A stretch of DNA of 64,000 nt from Bimastos eiseni (taxonomy: Eukaryota; Annelida; Clitellata; Crassiclitellata; Lumbricidae), in assembly GCA_959347315.1 (NCBI GenBank), contig OY365810.1:8138598-8202597 (forward strand), read 5' to 3'. The notes beneath the pieces were generated by a model. The model was not told the origin of the DNA, searched no databases, and saw only the letters and a program-made list of their open reading frames with translations. This document shows, one piece after another, positions 46,286 to 59,000 of the stretch. Each line of letters begins with the position of its first letter. Position 1 is the first letter of the stretch. The position numbers and the translations under genes are program-made.

Positions 46286-46695
46286 TTCAATTCTCACTGG
46301 AGTTACAAATTCCAACTTGCAGAAACTCCAGAGTGTTCAGAATTCCTTGGCTAGAGTTATAACTTATACATCAAACTATGAGCATATAACTCTTGTGTTT
46401 AAAACATTGCATTGGCTTCCTGTTCGTCAGAGAATCTCTTTCATACTTGGTTTTATTGTCTACTAAACACTGAATTATGGTAAACCACAGTACAAAAACT
46501 CATAATCATTCAACTCGGTCATCTACCTGCCTTTCTTTGGCTGGTCCGCGGACAAGGACTGTTCTTGGTCTTCGGTCTTTCTCGGGGGCTGGATCCAGGT
46601 TCTGGAACTTCCTCCCTGTGTTTGTTCAATTTGCTCAGTCTGCTTCGTTGCTTCGATCTCGACTCATTATTAATATTGATATCAATATTAATAAT
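46285..46695 (+). mobile_element. 3' end of a non-LTR retrotransposon
   Basis: Translations read VQNSLARVITYTSNYEHITL, LHWLPVRQRISFI, then in other frames a GAGSRFWNFLPV block typical of LINE C-termini and FAQSASLLRSRL. It ends in the 30-bp perfect palindrome at 46666-46695. Orthologous to 29015-29430 but without its internal deletion. Confidence 0.75.
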
Positions 46696-46834
46696 AGATG
46701 ATGCAAATATATGATAATGAGGTCATTTCTCGCTAAGTATCAGACTGAATTGACATAATATACCTACCCATAATAAAGATAGTGATGTTGATCGACAATA
46801 AAGACATTTATATGAAAGGGGTTAATAGACCTAC

Positions 46835-47237
46835 CATCCGAAAATGAACTGCTTTCTTTTTTGTCTGTTTTGCAACATAGCGTATGGACTTGGCATCATG
46901 TTGAACTGCGATTGACTGAGTGTCTGGCTTTAGTGTTGGAATTGGTTTCGACAACGAACGTGACGAAACAAGTATATGTCCAATTTTAGGCGACGTTTTC
47001 GACGGAGTAACTGGCGTAGAAGAGGATATCAATGTTACGGGTTTCTCTTCATGTTCAATAAGCACTATTGTTTGCAGTTCCTTGCATATACCTGTTGTTT
47101 CTTGCATTGCAGGTGACCCTGTTGCGCCGTCAAAAGCTGAATCTGTGAATTCAATCAAGTACAAACTAAGATTGCATCGTAACCTTAAAAAATTGGAAGC
47201 AATGGCATTCGTTCATCATTGTATTTGCTAACTGCTT
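46835..47237 (-). pseudogene. Copy 3 exon 4: Ser/Pro linker, frame broken at 5' end
   Basis: Most of the exon is open (SSSTPVTPSKTSPKIGHI, SLSKPIPTLKPD, ending HFRM with donor GTAGGT). At its 5' end there is a 5-bp loss and a one-base gain relative to copy 2, so reading from the conserved acceptor gcttcaag reaches TAA at the FLRFR position. Confidence 0.65.
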
Positions 47238-47791
47238 CTTGAAGCATCAAAAGGAAAAAAACGAAATAACTTATAAACGCTTTTCCCTTATTAGAGAACA
47301 GGTTTCCTTAAAATATACAAGGCACTCCACTCTCCTTTCATATTTTTGTACTTGCTGGCAGTTCAAGCAAGCATATAACCACACAAGGACATTAATACAG
47401 CAACAGTGAACTGGAATTCTGCTGCATGGATTCTCTCATATATATTTCATCTGCGAGCCTTTTCCATAACTGCTTCAATTCGTGCAATACCAAGTGATTG
47501 AAGTGAAGTTCGAAAGCCAGAGGGTTGAGCAACATGATTCTTGAAATAAATATAGCCTGAATACTTCGACGTTCAGATAATGGCTAAATCAAGAATATCA
47601 AATCGAGTAATTCCCAATATTGTGAAATCTTGGACATAAGTAAGAGTTGGGGTCCGGCACGAGAGTCTGTTTTTACCCTGTTCGTATAGGCAAGGCTACG
47701 ATGAACTGTTGAACTTGACGCTGCTGTGCTATAGCACAACAGTTTTATCGCACGTGTATATTACTCTAGAGAAAACAATTCATAGTTGTAC

Positions 47792-48091
47792 CTGATAGAT
47801 TTCTGAGCTTCATTGTAAGATGGTCCTGACCCGATTCTTTTACCGCTTCTAGAAATTTCTCAAAGTCTTTTAGAGACTTTTTACTGAGAAGTTCAAGCAG
47901 CATCTCATTCTTCTGGAAGGAGTTTTTCACACAGAGTATACGCTCTTTCTCGCGAACTGTTAACACTTGTTGCTGATAGAGCAGTGATATTAGTCCACTT
48001 TCAGCGTCCAATTCCTCTGATAGCCACATGAAATTCCGGCAAATCAAGTCTTTGTGATCCGCAGTATCGTCTCCATTTGGTTTATCATATG
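47792..48091 (-). CDS. Copy 3 exon 3: CARD-B, open
   Basis: A 300-nt phase 1-1 exon, acceptor attcaag, donor GTACAA. Encodes DHKDLICRNFMWLSEELDAE, QQQVLTVREKERILCVKNSF, NEMLLELLSKKSLKDFEKFL. Intact CARD pattern. Confidence 0.65.
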
Positions 48092-48982
48092 CTTGAATAA
48101 ATTTAAAATATATTTTGAATTACGACTCAAATAGACATCAAGAACAAAGACAATTAACTAGATTATGAATTTCTGATTTAGAAATAAGCGGTTTACTTGA
48201 CACACAGTTGGCACTTGATGGTATGTAGGCCTAAGTAGTGTTAACAAATACTGTGATTGGAGACAAAAAAAACGATATTGATTGATTGAAATAAAGTTTA
48301 AGCAATAAAGCAGATATTTAATTTAATTATTATGATAATTGATTATTCCACTAATGAGCATGCATTGTTATAATCAATGCATGCTTCTGAACTAGGAAAG
48401 AGCATTTAGGCTGGTTCCGTTTCATATCACCAAAGTTCTACCTCACCAGTTCGCGGTAAGGTGCTGTTGTGCGGACTGTGCTAGAGGCCTACTAACTTTT
48501 GGTATAGGAAGGTTGGTGAGTTTTGCTGTGAAATTAAGGCGTGCTGCAGTGTGTTTGGCAAAGAAGGTGTGCCAAGTCTCCAGCTGCATAGTTAAGACGA
48601 AATTTATTAGGGGTTTTGAACGTAGCTAATACCAACCGAAACTACGTGTACTTCTAGAAGTTAGCAAAAACGGTAGCTTCGAGGAAAGGCCGACTTGTAT
48701 GGCAAAAGCTTTTCGTTGAGATTTTCTTATCTATTGTTTAAAATTCGAGAACATACTTACATTTTAGTTTACCTTGATGTTCTCGTCTTTCAACAAAGTA
48801 ACAAATTAACAGAATTTGTGTTTCGAGTTCTTTCATGTTCACATATAATTATTCGCAACAAGTTCATACCTACCGTCTTCACCAGATACCAGAATTACCA
48901 GATAAAAATTAACATAATATTGTTTGTAATTCTTATATGGGGTCCACAGATTTCAACTTATTCGTTAATATTTCATACTTAC

Positions 48983-49257
48983 AGTCGTCCTCAGAGACCA
49001 GCATTTGATATAGATGTTGTTGGTTCGTGTTTTTAACGAGTGCTAAGAAACATTCGTAGACATCTCTTGGTTTCCTGGCAATGATGCTCAGCAGTTCCTC
49101 ATTGGCTCTGATTGGAGTTGATTGCAAATGCTGGACTGCTCTAACTCATTCATTGTCAGGTTCCCTTTCTGATACATCATTGCTATTATGTCTCCCAGAC
49201 AAGACAGGTTGCTAACCAGTTGGTTGTATTTCAGTTGAATTCTCTGACCATGCTCTT
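48983..49257 (-). pseudogene. Copy 3 exon 2: CARD-A, frameshifted
   Basis: Splice sites are conserved (acceptor attatag, donor GTAAGT) and the sequence matches CARD-A, but one base is missing near 49135, where GAGCAGTCCAGC replaces GAGCAGATCCAG. The second half (QSTPIRANEELLSIIARKPR) is open in the shifted frame. Confidence 0.75.
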
Positions 49258-49922
49258 CTATAATTAGTGAATAGAATTAAACCAAAATAATAATACCTGA
49301 ATGAAATGCAATATATATCAATCCAACTCATGTATTTTGGATATAATTAACTCATTATTGTTCTCATTTATTCTTTTCAACAAATTCTATACTTGGTTGA
49401 TTCAATTTGTGTGTAGGCCTATATATAATTCTTATGCATGCATCTATTCACCTCAACTTTTATAAAGTGCAGTTTGGGAACACCTCAAATTGCTAAGAAC
49501 ATGATTGTTTAAGAGTTTTGAACACAGGCGTATGAGCACAACAAAAACAATAACTTGAGCGACCAGATGTTACTCAGCTTTGAAACTATAAGGATTCTGA
49601 TGGTCAATTAATGACTGATAAAATCCTTGAAAAACAAGGGATATCTCCTAACTCTTTCTCTTAGATTACGATACGCTAGGCCCTATCTTTCGTTTTATTT
49701 GGGAATAAGGGTCGCTAAGCAATGGAACTTTTCTGATTTGGAGTACTGTCATCTGAGATCGTCAGAAAAATCTTTATCCCATGACTGACACTTTTAGAAG
49801 TTATTTAACTTTATAGCCTACTTATTACAGCAGAAATATTAGTTGCAATTAAATGCGTTCTGTTTCTTTGGATTATTGCACTCTACCGCGTTGCTTTGCG
49901 TTTTATTATATTTTGCGATGTT

Positions 49923-50192
49923 TCATGGCAGGCCCATTAAGAGCGGGTAGAAAGTGGGACAAATGACCCGGGCCCCAAGACGAAAAAATGAATCAATAAT
50001 TGAACCAGATTTTAAGGTTCTTTCCAACTCCTCTTTAATGGCCAATGTTGTCAATCCATTGACTCTGTTTTGACACATTTTTACCCACTGATAGTTTATC
50101 GCTTGTTTTAATACACCGAGTGATCTCTCTTCACTTGCAACAGAAGCTGGAAGACAAAATAAAATCCTCATGGCGACAATTAAATTTGGTGT
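49923..50192 (-). mobile_element. hAT transposase C-terminal dimerisation remnant
   Basis: The minus-strand frame reads TPNLIVAMRILFCLPASVAS, then EERSLGVLKQAINY, NRVNGLTTLAIKEELERTL and IIDSFFRLGAR. The LP.SVAS.ERS...LK......M...R..GL..L.I pattern is the hAT C-terminal dimerisation region. No upstream transposase is found, and it stops about 350 bp before the point where homology to the window start begins. Confidence 0.75.
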
Positions 50193-51305
50193 TTCTGTAG
50201 CAAAATTTCATGCAGTTTATTTAACGACTAAAGGTTGAATAAGTTTCGAGCCAATAATATTATTTTCCTGATAAACTCGTTTTAATGAGTCAACCTAGTG
50301 CATTAAATACTAGCAAATGTCGGCAGAGTAACTTTCACAAAAGATTTTACAAATGACCCTGTAGGATAAACTTCCACAAAAATTAAAATTTGTTGCAAAG
50401 ACTTGACACTGCAAAACGTGTTTAAATCCAGTTACTACGGAATCAATCATCGGATAAAAATTCCATCTATGAGCTCATCCCTTGCAGACTTTACAATTCA
50501 AAATGTTTCAACAACTGCAGTTCGTGAATGTTTGTAGGCTTTCATTTTGTCAGTTACCTTTCGTTCACGTAATTTGTTGGCAGCACAATTAACAGTTTGA
50601 GAAGAACAATTGATGCCAACAGCTTGGGCAACAAGTTAACATTCATCATATAATCTGTCACAGGATTCTCATAACTTAAAAAAATATTTGTGATGAGACC
50701 ATTAATTTTGTCTCTTACTACATCAATTGTTTCATCACGATATTAGATAACTAAATTTCTCTCTGACTGATAGTGATGAATATTGATAAATCCATGATAA
50801 CTTTGATGAGTGAGTGATGTATCATGTAAGTTTAGCGCTTGGGATTTTGCAACATTTTTTAGTAGGCCACTGTGTAACAAGGTTTACCGTCAATTAGTCT
50901 TTCATTTATACCTAACTTCAAAATAGAAATTGTAACGGGTCCCAATTTTGCCCTCGACGGGCCTGGTTCATGGTTCAATTTGTAGTATCGTCTATTTTAT
51001 TGTATTTGACACTAGAGTAGTCTAACTTTGACACAAATCCGGTCAAATTTCAATCTATTCTCATTAAGTCTCCATTCTGAGACATTATTACTACTCTAGT
51101 CAAGACTAACAAGTAGGCAAATGCTTATATCGTAAAAAACGTCGGTTTATAAAGACAGTGGCTTAATATGTTCATAGCAATAATTTGCCATCCTACATTG
51201 ATTAATTATACCGATCTAACCTGATGCCAAAACTAATGAAAATAGACTGATAAGCCTATATCTTGCTTATGTCTGCCAATTGAATCTGCATTAACACAAA
51301 GTTAC

Positions 51306-51402
51306 CTTCCTGTTGTGCAATTTGAATGACGTTTGTTTCTTCGTCAGCAAGTTGTAGAGCAAAATGCCACAGTCGATCTCTTCGCGACGGATATCCAGTC
51401 AT
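51306..51402 (-). CDS. Copy 3 exon 1: start exon
   Basis: Encodes MTGYPSRRDRLWHFALQLAD up to AQQE plus one base; donor GTAACT; upstream acceptor tgatacag. Open, but leads into a broken gene. Nearly identical to 745-841. Confidence 0.55.
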
Positions 51403-54400
51403 TATAATTCTTTAGTTTCTGTATCACTGTTGAGAAAGTGAAACTTTTATCACACAGGATCCATAGAATTTGCTTACGCTTACATCAGCAATGTTGCGCC
51501 CATTGACACTTCGCCATAATCATGACATACCAGCTTTTAACAGATATGCATTCAAGTGAAGACACATATTCATATACATACATGCATAGGGCCTACATGC
51601 GCACATTTCACTACTTACAGACAAACATGTATGTGTATATGCACAGATACATGTAGGCCTACACATAATATATATATATTCATACATTGACCTGTGTGTT
51701 ATAATAGCTCTTCGATTTAATAGAATTTATATAATATTATGCATGCCAGGCCTACACCAGCAGGCATGCAATGTATGGTAAATTGCGCTCAAATAATTTA
51801 TTGTGAATTTATCATGTAATGTATTGTAGGGCACGAGCGCACACAAACACGGCCACACACAAAACACGAACGAAAATAGATTTGCTATTTAATTTACATA
51901 CATAAACTTGAATCACAACAGATGCAAATCCTTACCGTTGATATTCAGCTCTTATTGTAAGCCTTTTCAAAGTGCTGCGTGCTATGTGTTAAATACCTCC
52001 TATTCATTTGCATTGGTTTATTCTATGGACTTGTACATGTAGGCCTAGACTACTGCATGATCTGCCTTCAGGTTGACACTCATCTCGTATCGGTATTATA
52101 ACTGTCAATGCACCCTAACCTAAGCCCTCCATATTTGTATTTGCCGTCTAGTGTAAGACAAAGCGTTAGGCTAAGCGGCCTCTAGAAGTATAGAAGACCG
52201 TTAAGTCATTCTGATACAGGCCTCCAGTATGGTATCACAAACATCCGAAACGACAGGTAGCTAGCACACTCAATCGTTAACCGGAGCTAACTCGTCATAT
52301 AGTTTATTAGCACGAGCCTCTTCTTAAGAGGAAGAAATTCTTCTATAAGTATATTCTACACGGAATTAGTGGCTCGCTTGAGATACGCGTTGCCCTTTGC
52401 CGGATATAATCCACAATAGCTGGTCTTAGCGTCATGTTTCAACGCATTTGCGCCTCTCTTTACCTATCGCTTCTGTGCTTTATTAATTAAAGGCTTATGA
52501 ATCGTTCTGCTCTTGGTTCACAAAGCTTCCTTTCTGCAGGTGTTTGTAGGGAATGCTGCAGATAATGGAGATCGAAAGAAGACAATAGATGAAGCATCAG
52601 AGTTTCGATTTTCAGTAGAGTATTGTTGGAAGTGATTGGCACATGTCAAAAACTGTTCTTCTACACACAACATGTCTAATATAGGCCTAACAAGTCAATA
52701 TCAGATCTAGGTAGACGCAAAAATATGTTGTTTATTGATAATTAGCCGATCTATAAGAAGCTGGTCCAAGATCATCTGAAGACAAGTTAAGAGGCATTCA
52801 TTAGGTAGAGATGAACAGATGAGGATATGAAGAAATCGACGCAGGTGGGAAAATAAGTCAACGTTGTCTACTAAGATGCACTTAGAACTTGACAGTTTAG
52901 TCGCTATAAAAACTTTGCGATTTATGTCCCTGCGTTGATAATTACTCATCTTCGATATAACTCGTTGGCCAGGAACCGGAATGCGGTGTCAACTGTCATA
53001 CGATAATAAAAAAAATCAGTGACTCTTCCACTCGCTAGTGTGTTGAATCTTAAAGACACTGATGATAAATATAAATTGTCATCACCCTACTCCTTTATTT
53101 AGGCTTGGGACTGGCACTGACAGAATGCGAGCAGAGGGTTTTATTCGACCAGTGGCGATGTCCCAAGACATTTATGGGGGTCGCTTTGTAAACACTAAAA
53201 GTTGAAGTCTGTAGGCCTATTAAAAGATAAAATTCTATAGATGTGGCGTAAAACACCATTAATTAGGTTAAAAGAGCCATATAAGCTTCAAATTTAAATT
53301 TCAGCAGTGTAAGCGAGTGCATTTATTTCAAGAGGACTAATTACCTTTGCTCTTGGGGAGGAGTCGAGGCTGTATACTTTATGGTGTATGCTGGGACTAT
53401 AGTCTAAGCAGTGACACAGGTGCGTTTTATAGCAAGGATGTCGACATTCAAAAGATTTTGACATCATAAATAGGCCTACTGGACGTAGTTCTGATGTAGA
53501 ACCCATTGTAAATAATTCGACCATTTAGGGCAAGGACATTGTTAGGTTCTATTCGATTTTCCATCCTCTTTAAAGGCGTACGAAGGACATATTTAACATG
53601 GGCTTCTGATTGCAGCTCAGTTCAGAAGCTTTGCTGATGTAATCTTTCTAGAGATCTGCGGCTCAAGCTCCTCAGTTTATTCCTCCCACCGTTCCGATAA
53701 AACCAGATCTCGAGGTCTGTATCCTTTGACAGTAAATTACTGGTCAGGGTGAGGAACGCCACTTGTGAGATATATATGTATACTTGCAAAGTGACTCATA
53801 GTAAATGTCAGATCAATAACATTTACAATCATTTCATCGTGGGTTGTAATAGATACGAATATAGGCGTATAAGTACTCAAAACATTTTGCACGAGATGTT
53901 AAACATGACGGAGTCGGATGAACGACGTGTACATTTATTGTCCAGAAAGCTTCGTCGGTAGCTGAAAGCGTCAAGAGGATCTGCCGATAACATTGATTCT
54001 AAGAAACATTGTTATTAACAACTACTTTTAGGGGCAAAAACAAACAATTTAAAAGTATGTGACCATGATTTTAAATTGATTCGCGGTTTAAATGATTGAT
54101 TTCGATAATTTATATAGCGCCTTTTCAGGGAAACTACTCAGAGGTGCTCCCAGCCCAGCCACGGCCGCTAACTGGGCTAGACTGGCTTGTGCGGTCATAT
54201 AATTATACGACCGCACAAACACAGGCTCAGAAATCAACGAAGCACAGAAGAGAATGTTTGCCACACAAAGCAGTGTAGCAGATCTGGAGTAACTCAGCTT
54301 ACTGGGCAATGTTTTGCTACCTGATGTATTTTATTTGCATGACATCATTGAAATGACATTTAACATCACTTAGGTCAGCTCAGAGAGCGCTTCTGAGTAG

Positions 54401-55172
54401 ACATCTTTAAGGGTGCTATATAAATGTTTTATTACTTCACATATCAAGCGGGGTCTTGGGGCAGATCCTTTCGATGAAGTCCAGAGTCGCATTTTATAGT
54501 CATACGACATTGGACTTAGGCTAAAGATAACACATGCGAGCCTACATGTAACTGAACAACCTTGTCGGAAGCATACACTACCTGATGATATTTGATGTTC
54601 TACAACAGCAAGTAGGATCATGTAAACGGATGTTCTTGAAGGAAACTCTCACTTCCTTGTGCTATTTGTTTTTCTGTGAAGGGGACTTCTGATAAAGCAG
54701 AGATAAGTAGGTCTTAAATGAATACATACCTTCGATTTCAATCTTAGCATTGAATGTAAGAAGTATTGGTATCAACAACTACTTTTTAGGGCAAAAATAA
54801 ACAATTTAAAAGTATGTGACCATGATTTTCAGTTGATCCTCGGTTTGAATGTCTAACATTTACATGTAGGGCATAACTTGAATTTTTTCAAACAATTTCG
54901 TTTTACTTTAATAAAAAATGTTTTTTTTTAATTTTTCTATTTTACAAAAAAGTAAAAAAAAAATTTTGTCGCGTGGCCCAGCATCAAAATCTCATAACAA
55001 TACAACGTACTACGTCTGTGCAAAATTTCTTGCTTGTATCACAAAGTGCACAATTATTTTCCTTTACCGCTGAACTATACAGCTATATAGAAATATTTCA
55101 TTAAAAATGAAAATGTCTTGGTCCTTAGTTAGAGAAATTGACCTACTAATATAGACGTAGGCCCAGTTTGTT
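51403..55172 (-). promoter_or_regulatory. Upstream region of copy 3 and 3' flank of copy 4
   Basis: Duplicate of 842-4474. The candidate 5' UTR exon ends at 51936 with a normal GTAAGG donor (GC in the left copy). It includes a CA/CG-rich insertion at about 51750-51900 absent from the left copy, and the second copy of the A/T-rich tract near 54880-54965. No gene is seen. Confidence 0.4.
54108..54424. mobile_element. MITE-like inverted-repeat element (second copy)
   Basis: Same element as 3409-3726, carried by the large duplication. Its central palindrome has one more mismatch (GCACAAAC instead of GCACAAGC). Confidence 0.5.
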
Positions 55173-56011
55173 TCAACCAGCGACGTCAAACACTAATATG
55201 CGTCCACAGCTCAATTTGTTATCACAGACAATCAGTCGTCCATTGAGCTTATCGATGAATAGCCTTCGCGGATGGTTTAATCCGTGCTTCTTGGCGATGA
55301 ATTCTCTCTGACATCTCAGCGTCATTGTCAGTAACAAGATTCGACCGCCACATTCGTCAACTATAAGTAATGAACCATCTTCTTTGGTTATTGCCACATT
55401 GATTGGCAGGAAGGCTCCGAATTGCAGGTCTTTATCTAAAGGTGTTTTCAAAACTTTCCCTTTTCCGTTTATCAAAGCGATTCCGCCATCTAGACTTCGA
55501 CCGTAGACCACAACAAAGCGATCGCTGGTTAGTTTAACGGCATGCCAAGGATTGGGTACAGTAAGCATTATATCGCGAACCAGTTGTCCATCAGGAGTTA
55601 TTTCCAATAGCTTACTTTTATCCAGGACGGCTAAGATGAGATTCGATTCATCGGTAACAGACAATCGACCAAAATCATTGCTTTGCCAGACCTTCTTTAA
55701 TATACATCCGTTTATATCGACTCTCACGATTTCCATCGGTTGATCAAAAGGTTTTCCATCGACAATATACAAGCAATTGTTTCTGGAACAGGATACAATA
55801 TCTCGCGGTTCTTCTAAATTATCGACCGTAACACCTCTTTGAAACTGAAGGCTTGTCCTGTTGTAAACTTGAACTTCCGGGTCATACATTGCTAAAGCAA
55901 AAATATCATCAGCTAAAACCGCCAGCCCATAGAATCCTGTGTTAGGCTTTTCCTCTTTGTGTCTTGTTATTGTCAACAGTAATTTCGGATCTGATTTATA
56001 GTCGATGACTT
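55173..56011 (-). CDS. Copy 4 exon 9: NHL beta-propeller, terminal exon
   Basis: 839 nt, acceptor taatatag, stop TGA at 55173-55175. Encodes KEEKPNTGFYGLAVLADDIF, LEEPRDIVSCSRNNCLYIVD, VWQSNDFGRLSVTDESNLIL, NPWHAVKLTSDRFVVVYG, LPINVAITKEDGSLLIVDE, NHPRRLFIDKLNGRLIVCDN and VFDVAG. Repeating NHL-type blades; no catalytic residues expected. Confidence 0.85.
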
Positions 56012-59000
56012 CTATATTAAACACCAACAATAAACGTGTTCATTATTCCCAAACCTTGATGAAAGTGACGCAAAAGAACGAAATTAAGAAATAAAGTTAA
56101 ATATGCGTAGAGCGTCGTTCACTCACTTGCTATAAGTGCTGCTACTACACTCATACACTCCTTCGTCATAGTTCGCCTCGACTGCAGTGCCTGTATCTAA
56201 CTTGAGATCCTATCTGGTGTGCTGGCTTGCCTCTACCAAATCCTGTGCTCCGCCGCGCGTCTCATTGGCCAAATAGCTAAATTTACACGTACCTGAATCT
56301 CTAATTAAAACGTTAGTAGGGGACACCTTTTATAACAGTATTGAGGTAGCAGATTGAAGAGATAATGCATACAAATGCAAGTAATTATAATATAACTTAA
56401 CTAGTTACCTGTAACTAATCCAAGGAAGTATGACCCGTACACGCACTCCATTTGAATAATTCTTGCTTAACAGGTATATTCTAAATCTAGTCTTAAACAG
56501 CTAAAGTCAACCAATTTGTCTTTTAATGACAGGTATAGCATTCCAAGTTGATGGACCAGTATAAGTGAGAATTTACGCGTATTTGTTCGACAGAAGATGG
56601 GTCTGTAATTGGAAGAGGTTCGCATATTACAAACGCATATTGCAATGGTTTATAGTTGATATTGTTGTATATATATATACATATATATACATATGTAGGC
56701 CAATGTACAGTCTTGCCTTCAACTCATTATATCCTTTCATCAACCTGACAGTTGTCCATTTAGATTTAGAAATTGAGCAAATCATGCATATGTATATGTC
56801 AATATTTAATTGACAATAATCGATTTACTTTAGAGTTGTCTGCCTCATTACCAACTTTCATTGCAAAATCTCTTGTGCGACATTGGTTGTAACTAGACTA
56901 CTACGAGACGTGCCTATATCGAAACCTAAATATGATGCCTATAATCAGATCGGGAAAAAAACAATAACTGAAACTTACTTTCGTCTTTTGTGAAATCATC
57001 CATATAGATTGTAATGCCAGTAGGAATAACTAGTGTGGACTCAGACGAAATATTTCCATTTAATAATTGCTTAAAAATCGTGACAAGTTGTCCAGCTAAT
57101 ATGTTGGATATATACATGTTTCGCAAATTTCTATCTGCATTTTTTGACTGGCAACAAAACCAGATCACAATTCCATTGTCCTCCTGATGACAATAAGGGG
57201 CGATGATAATTTCATCATCTATGGTGTCTGCTGCTCCGTTTTGACTGCTAGAAAGTGGCACTCCCTCTTGTCGCTTGTTTAGTTCGTCGACCAACATGGC
57301 TTCCATTTCTTTCAACGTTTCCATGTTATCGATGGAAGATTTAGCGAATAAATGAAATGACTGTCGTTCCTTGACCAGCTTTGTCGATATCTTAGACTTA
57401 ACAAAAGCTTAAAGCACAGAAAATGAAAACGATGAAGAACTACTTCTCTTTCTGTAGGAAAACATAATATTGCGCCCTCAAATTAAAGAAGAAAATACGA
57501 ATACGAAAGCCAATGTTGATTCGTCGAATAAAACTTCCTGCAGTTGCATGTAACATACTGCTCACTCAAATTATATTCTAAGACAATGACAAAGGAAACT
57601 TTGAACAGACCTTTTCTACCTGATAATTTGCGCATACTGTGGTTCATCTCCTATACCTGATCGCTTGCTATTTTGGGATGTAAGAGAATGATATAGCGTA
57701 TCAACATAGGCCTATTCATTCTAATAAAATCAAGACAAGAAGCTGAATGAATAATTATTGCTACCTCCTCCTTTTTCCAACAGGTCGGCAATGAAATTCT
57801 GTTTCGTTTCTCGTAAGCATTCCAGAACCTTTTGACCTTTATCCTGCTTGAACGTAATCGCACTCATCCAATGTACCAGCGCACTATTCCTATAGAGGAT
57901 GCCAGGTTGATTGCTCAGGAGATATAGTTCTTGATCCGTTATGCAATTTTGTCTATGCAGAAGATCTATTAAACGACCCGAGTCGATATTCTCCACCAGG
58001 AACTGATGGTTGTCTAGAATCACACGACATTCTGCGGAAAATACGTAACACAGAAAAAATTCAATTGAGCGTAGTTATCTACGATTAGGAACCCGATTTA
58101 TTCTTAAATGCAGTAGGGCTATCGAACGATGTAGGCCTAATGTCCATGATCTTTTTTGGTTTAAATGAACCACACACGTGCATGGTTCAACCATCTCAGA
58201 GAAATAAATGTCAAAAGCCAGAAATGATAGCGTGATATGGTAATACTAGTCAAACATCAGCCTGTACAGTAAATTGAGTAATACAATCTGAGCTATTTTA
58301 CAACGCAATAAATCTATCATACAAACTGTTAAGAGAGAAAGCCCACCTTGAGTATTGGGTGTCATATTTATGCCTTGAGGCTCATGGTTGACCTGTTCTA
58401 GCTGCGCTATTGCCAGGCTGTATCTGTCGTCTAGCTCTTTACTTTGAATCTTCTCAATGTCCAGTTCATTTTGTAACTTCAGAATTTGTTCATTTAACAA
58501 CGATTTTTCTTCCAGTGTGCTTTCTTGATTTCTAATGAGGTTTAATTTTTCTGCTTCAACGGCTTCTGAACATCTTTCATTGTCTCTCAGACGCCATAAA
58601 AGAATTCTGTTATTTTCTTGTGCCTGAGATAACTGTATTTCTAACTCATTCTTAATCTCGTTCTCCTTTTTCAGTGTTTCGCATTCTTTATTCAACTTGT
58701 CTCGTTCAGTTCTCAATAAAATCAACTCGTTATTGCCTTTCTTGAAACTGTCTTCAGACTTACGAAGTTCATATTCGGTTGACGTTAAATGGACATTCAG
58801 TTCATGCATTTGTTGTTGGAAGAAATGTTTATCGCATTCTGCTTTTTTCAATCTATCTTCCATTTTCAGCATGGCAGTTTTGTTCGTAAGGTTTTCCTCC
58901 TCTAATCGTTTGAATTTCGCTTTTTCACTGTGCATACAAACCTTAAGTTTGACTATTTCCTCTTCCAGATGCATCCGATCGCTATTACTCTGTGATCTTT

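Larger units (their letters stand above)
38861..51402 (-). pseudogene. Copy 3: decayed CARD/coiled-coil/NHL gene
   Basis: Blocks in transcript order: 51402-51306, 49257-48983, 48091-47792, 47237-46835, 45185-45038, 44695-43883, duplicated CARD-C 42401-42135 and 41493-41227, 40614-40196, and the propeller relic 38903-38861. Lesions: one-base deletion near 49135 in CARD-A, frameshifts at the start of exon 4, TAG in one CARD-C, a frameshift in exon 8, and loss of the propeller. CARD-B, exon 5, the coiled coil and one CARD-C remain open. It is closest to copy 2 in its body but shares its 5' end with copy 0. Confidence 0.8.
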
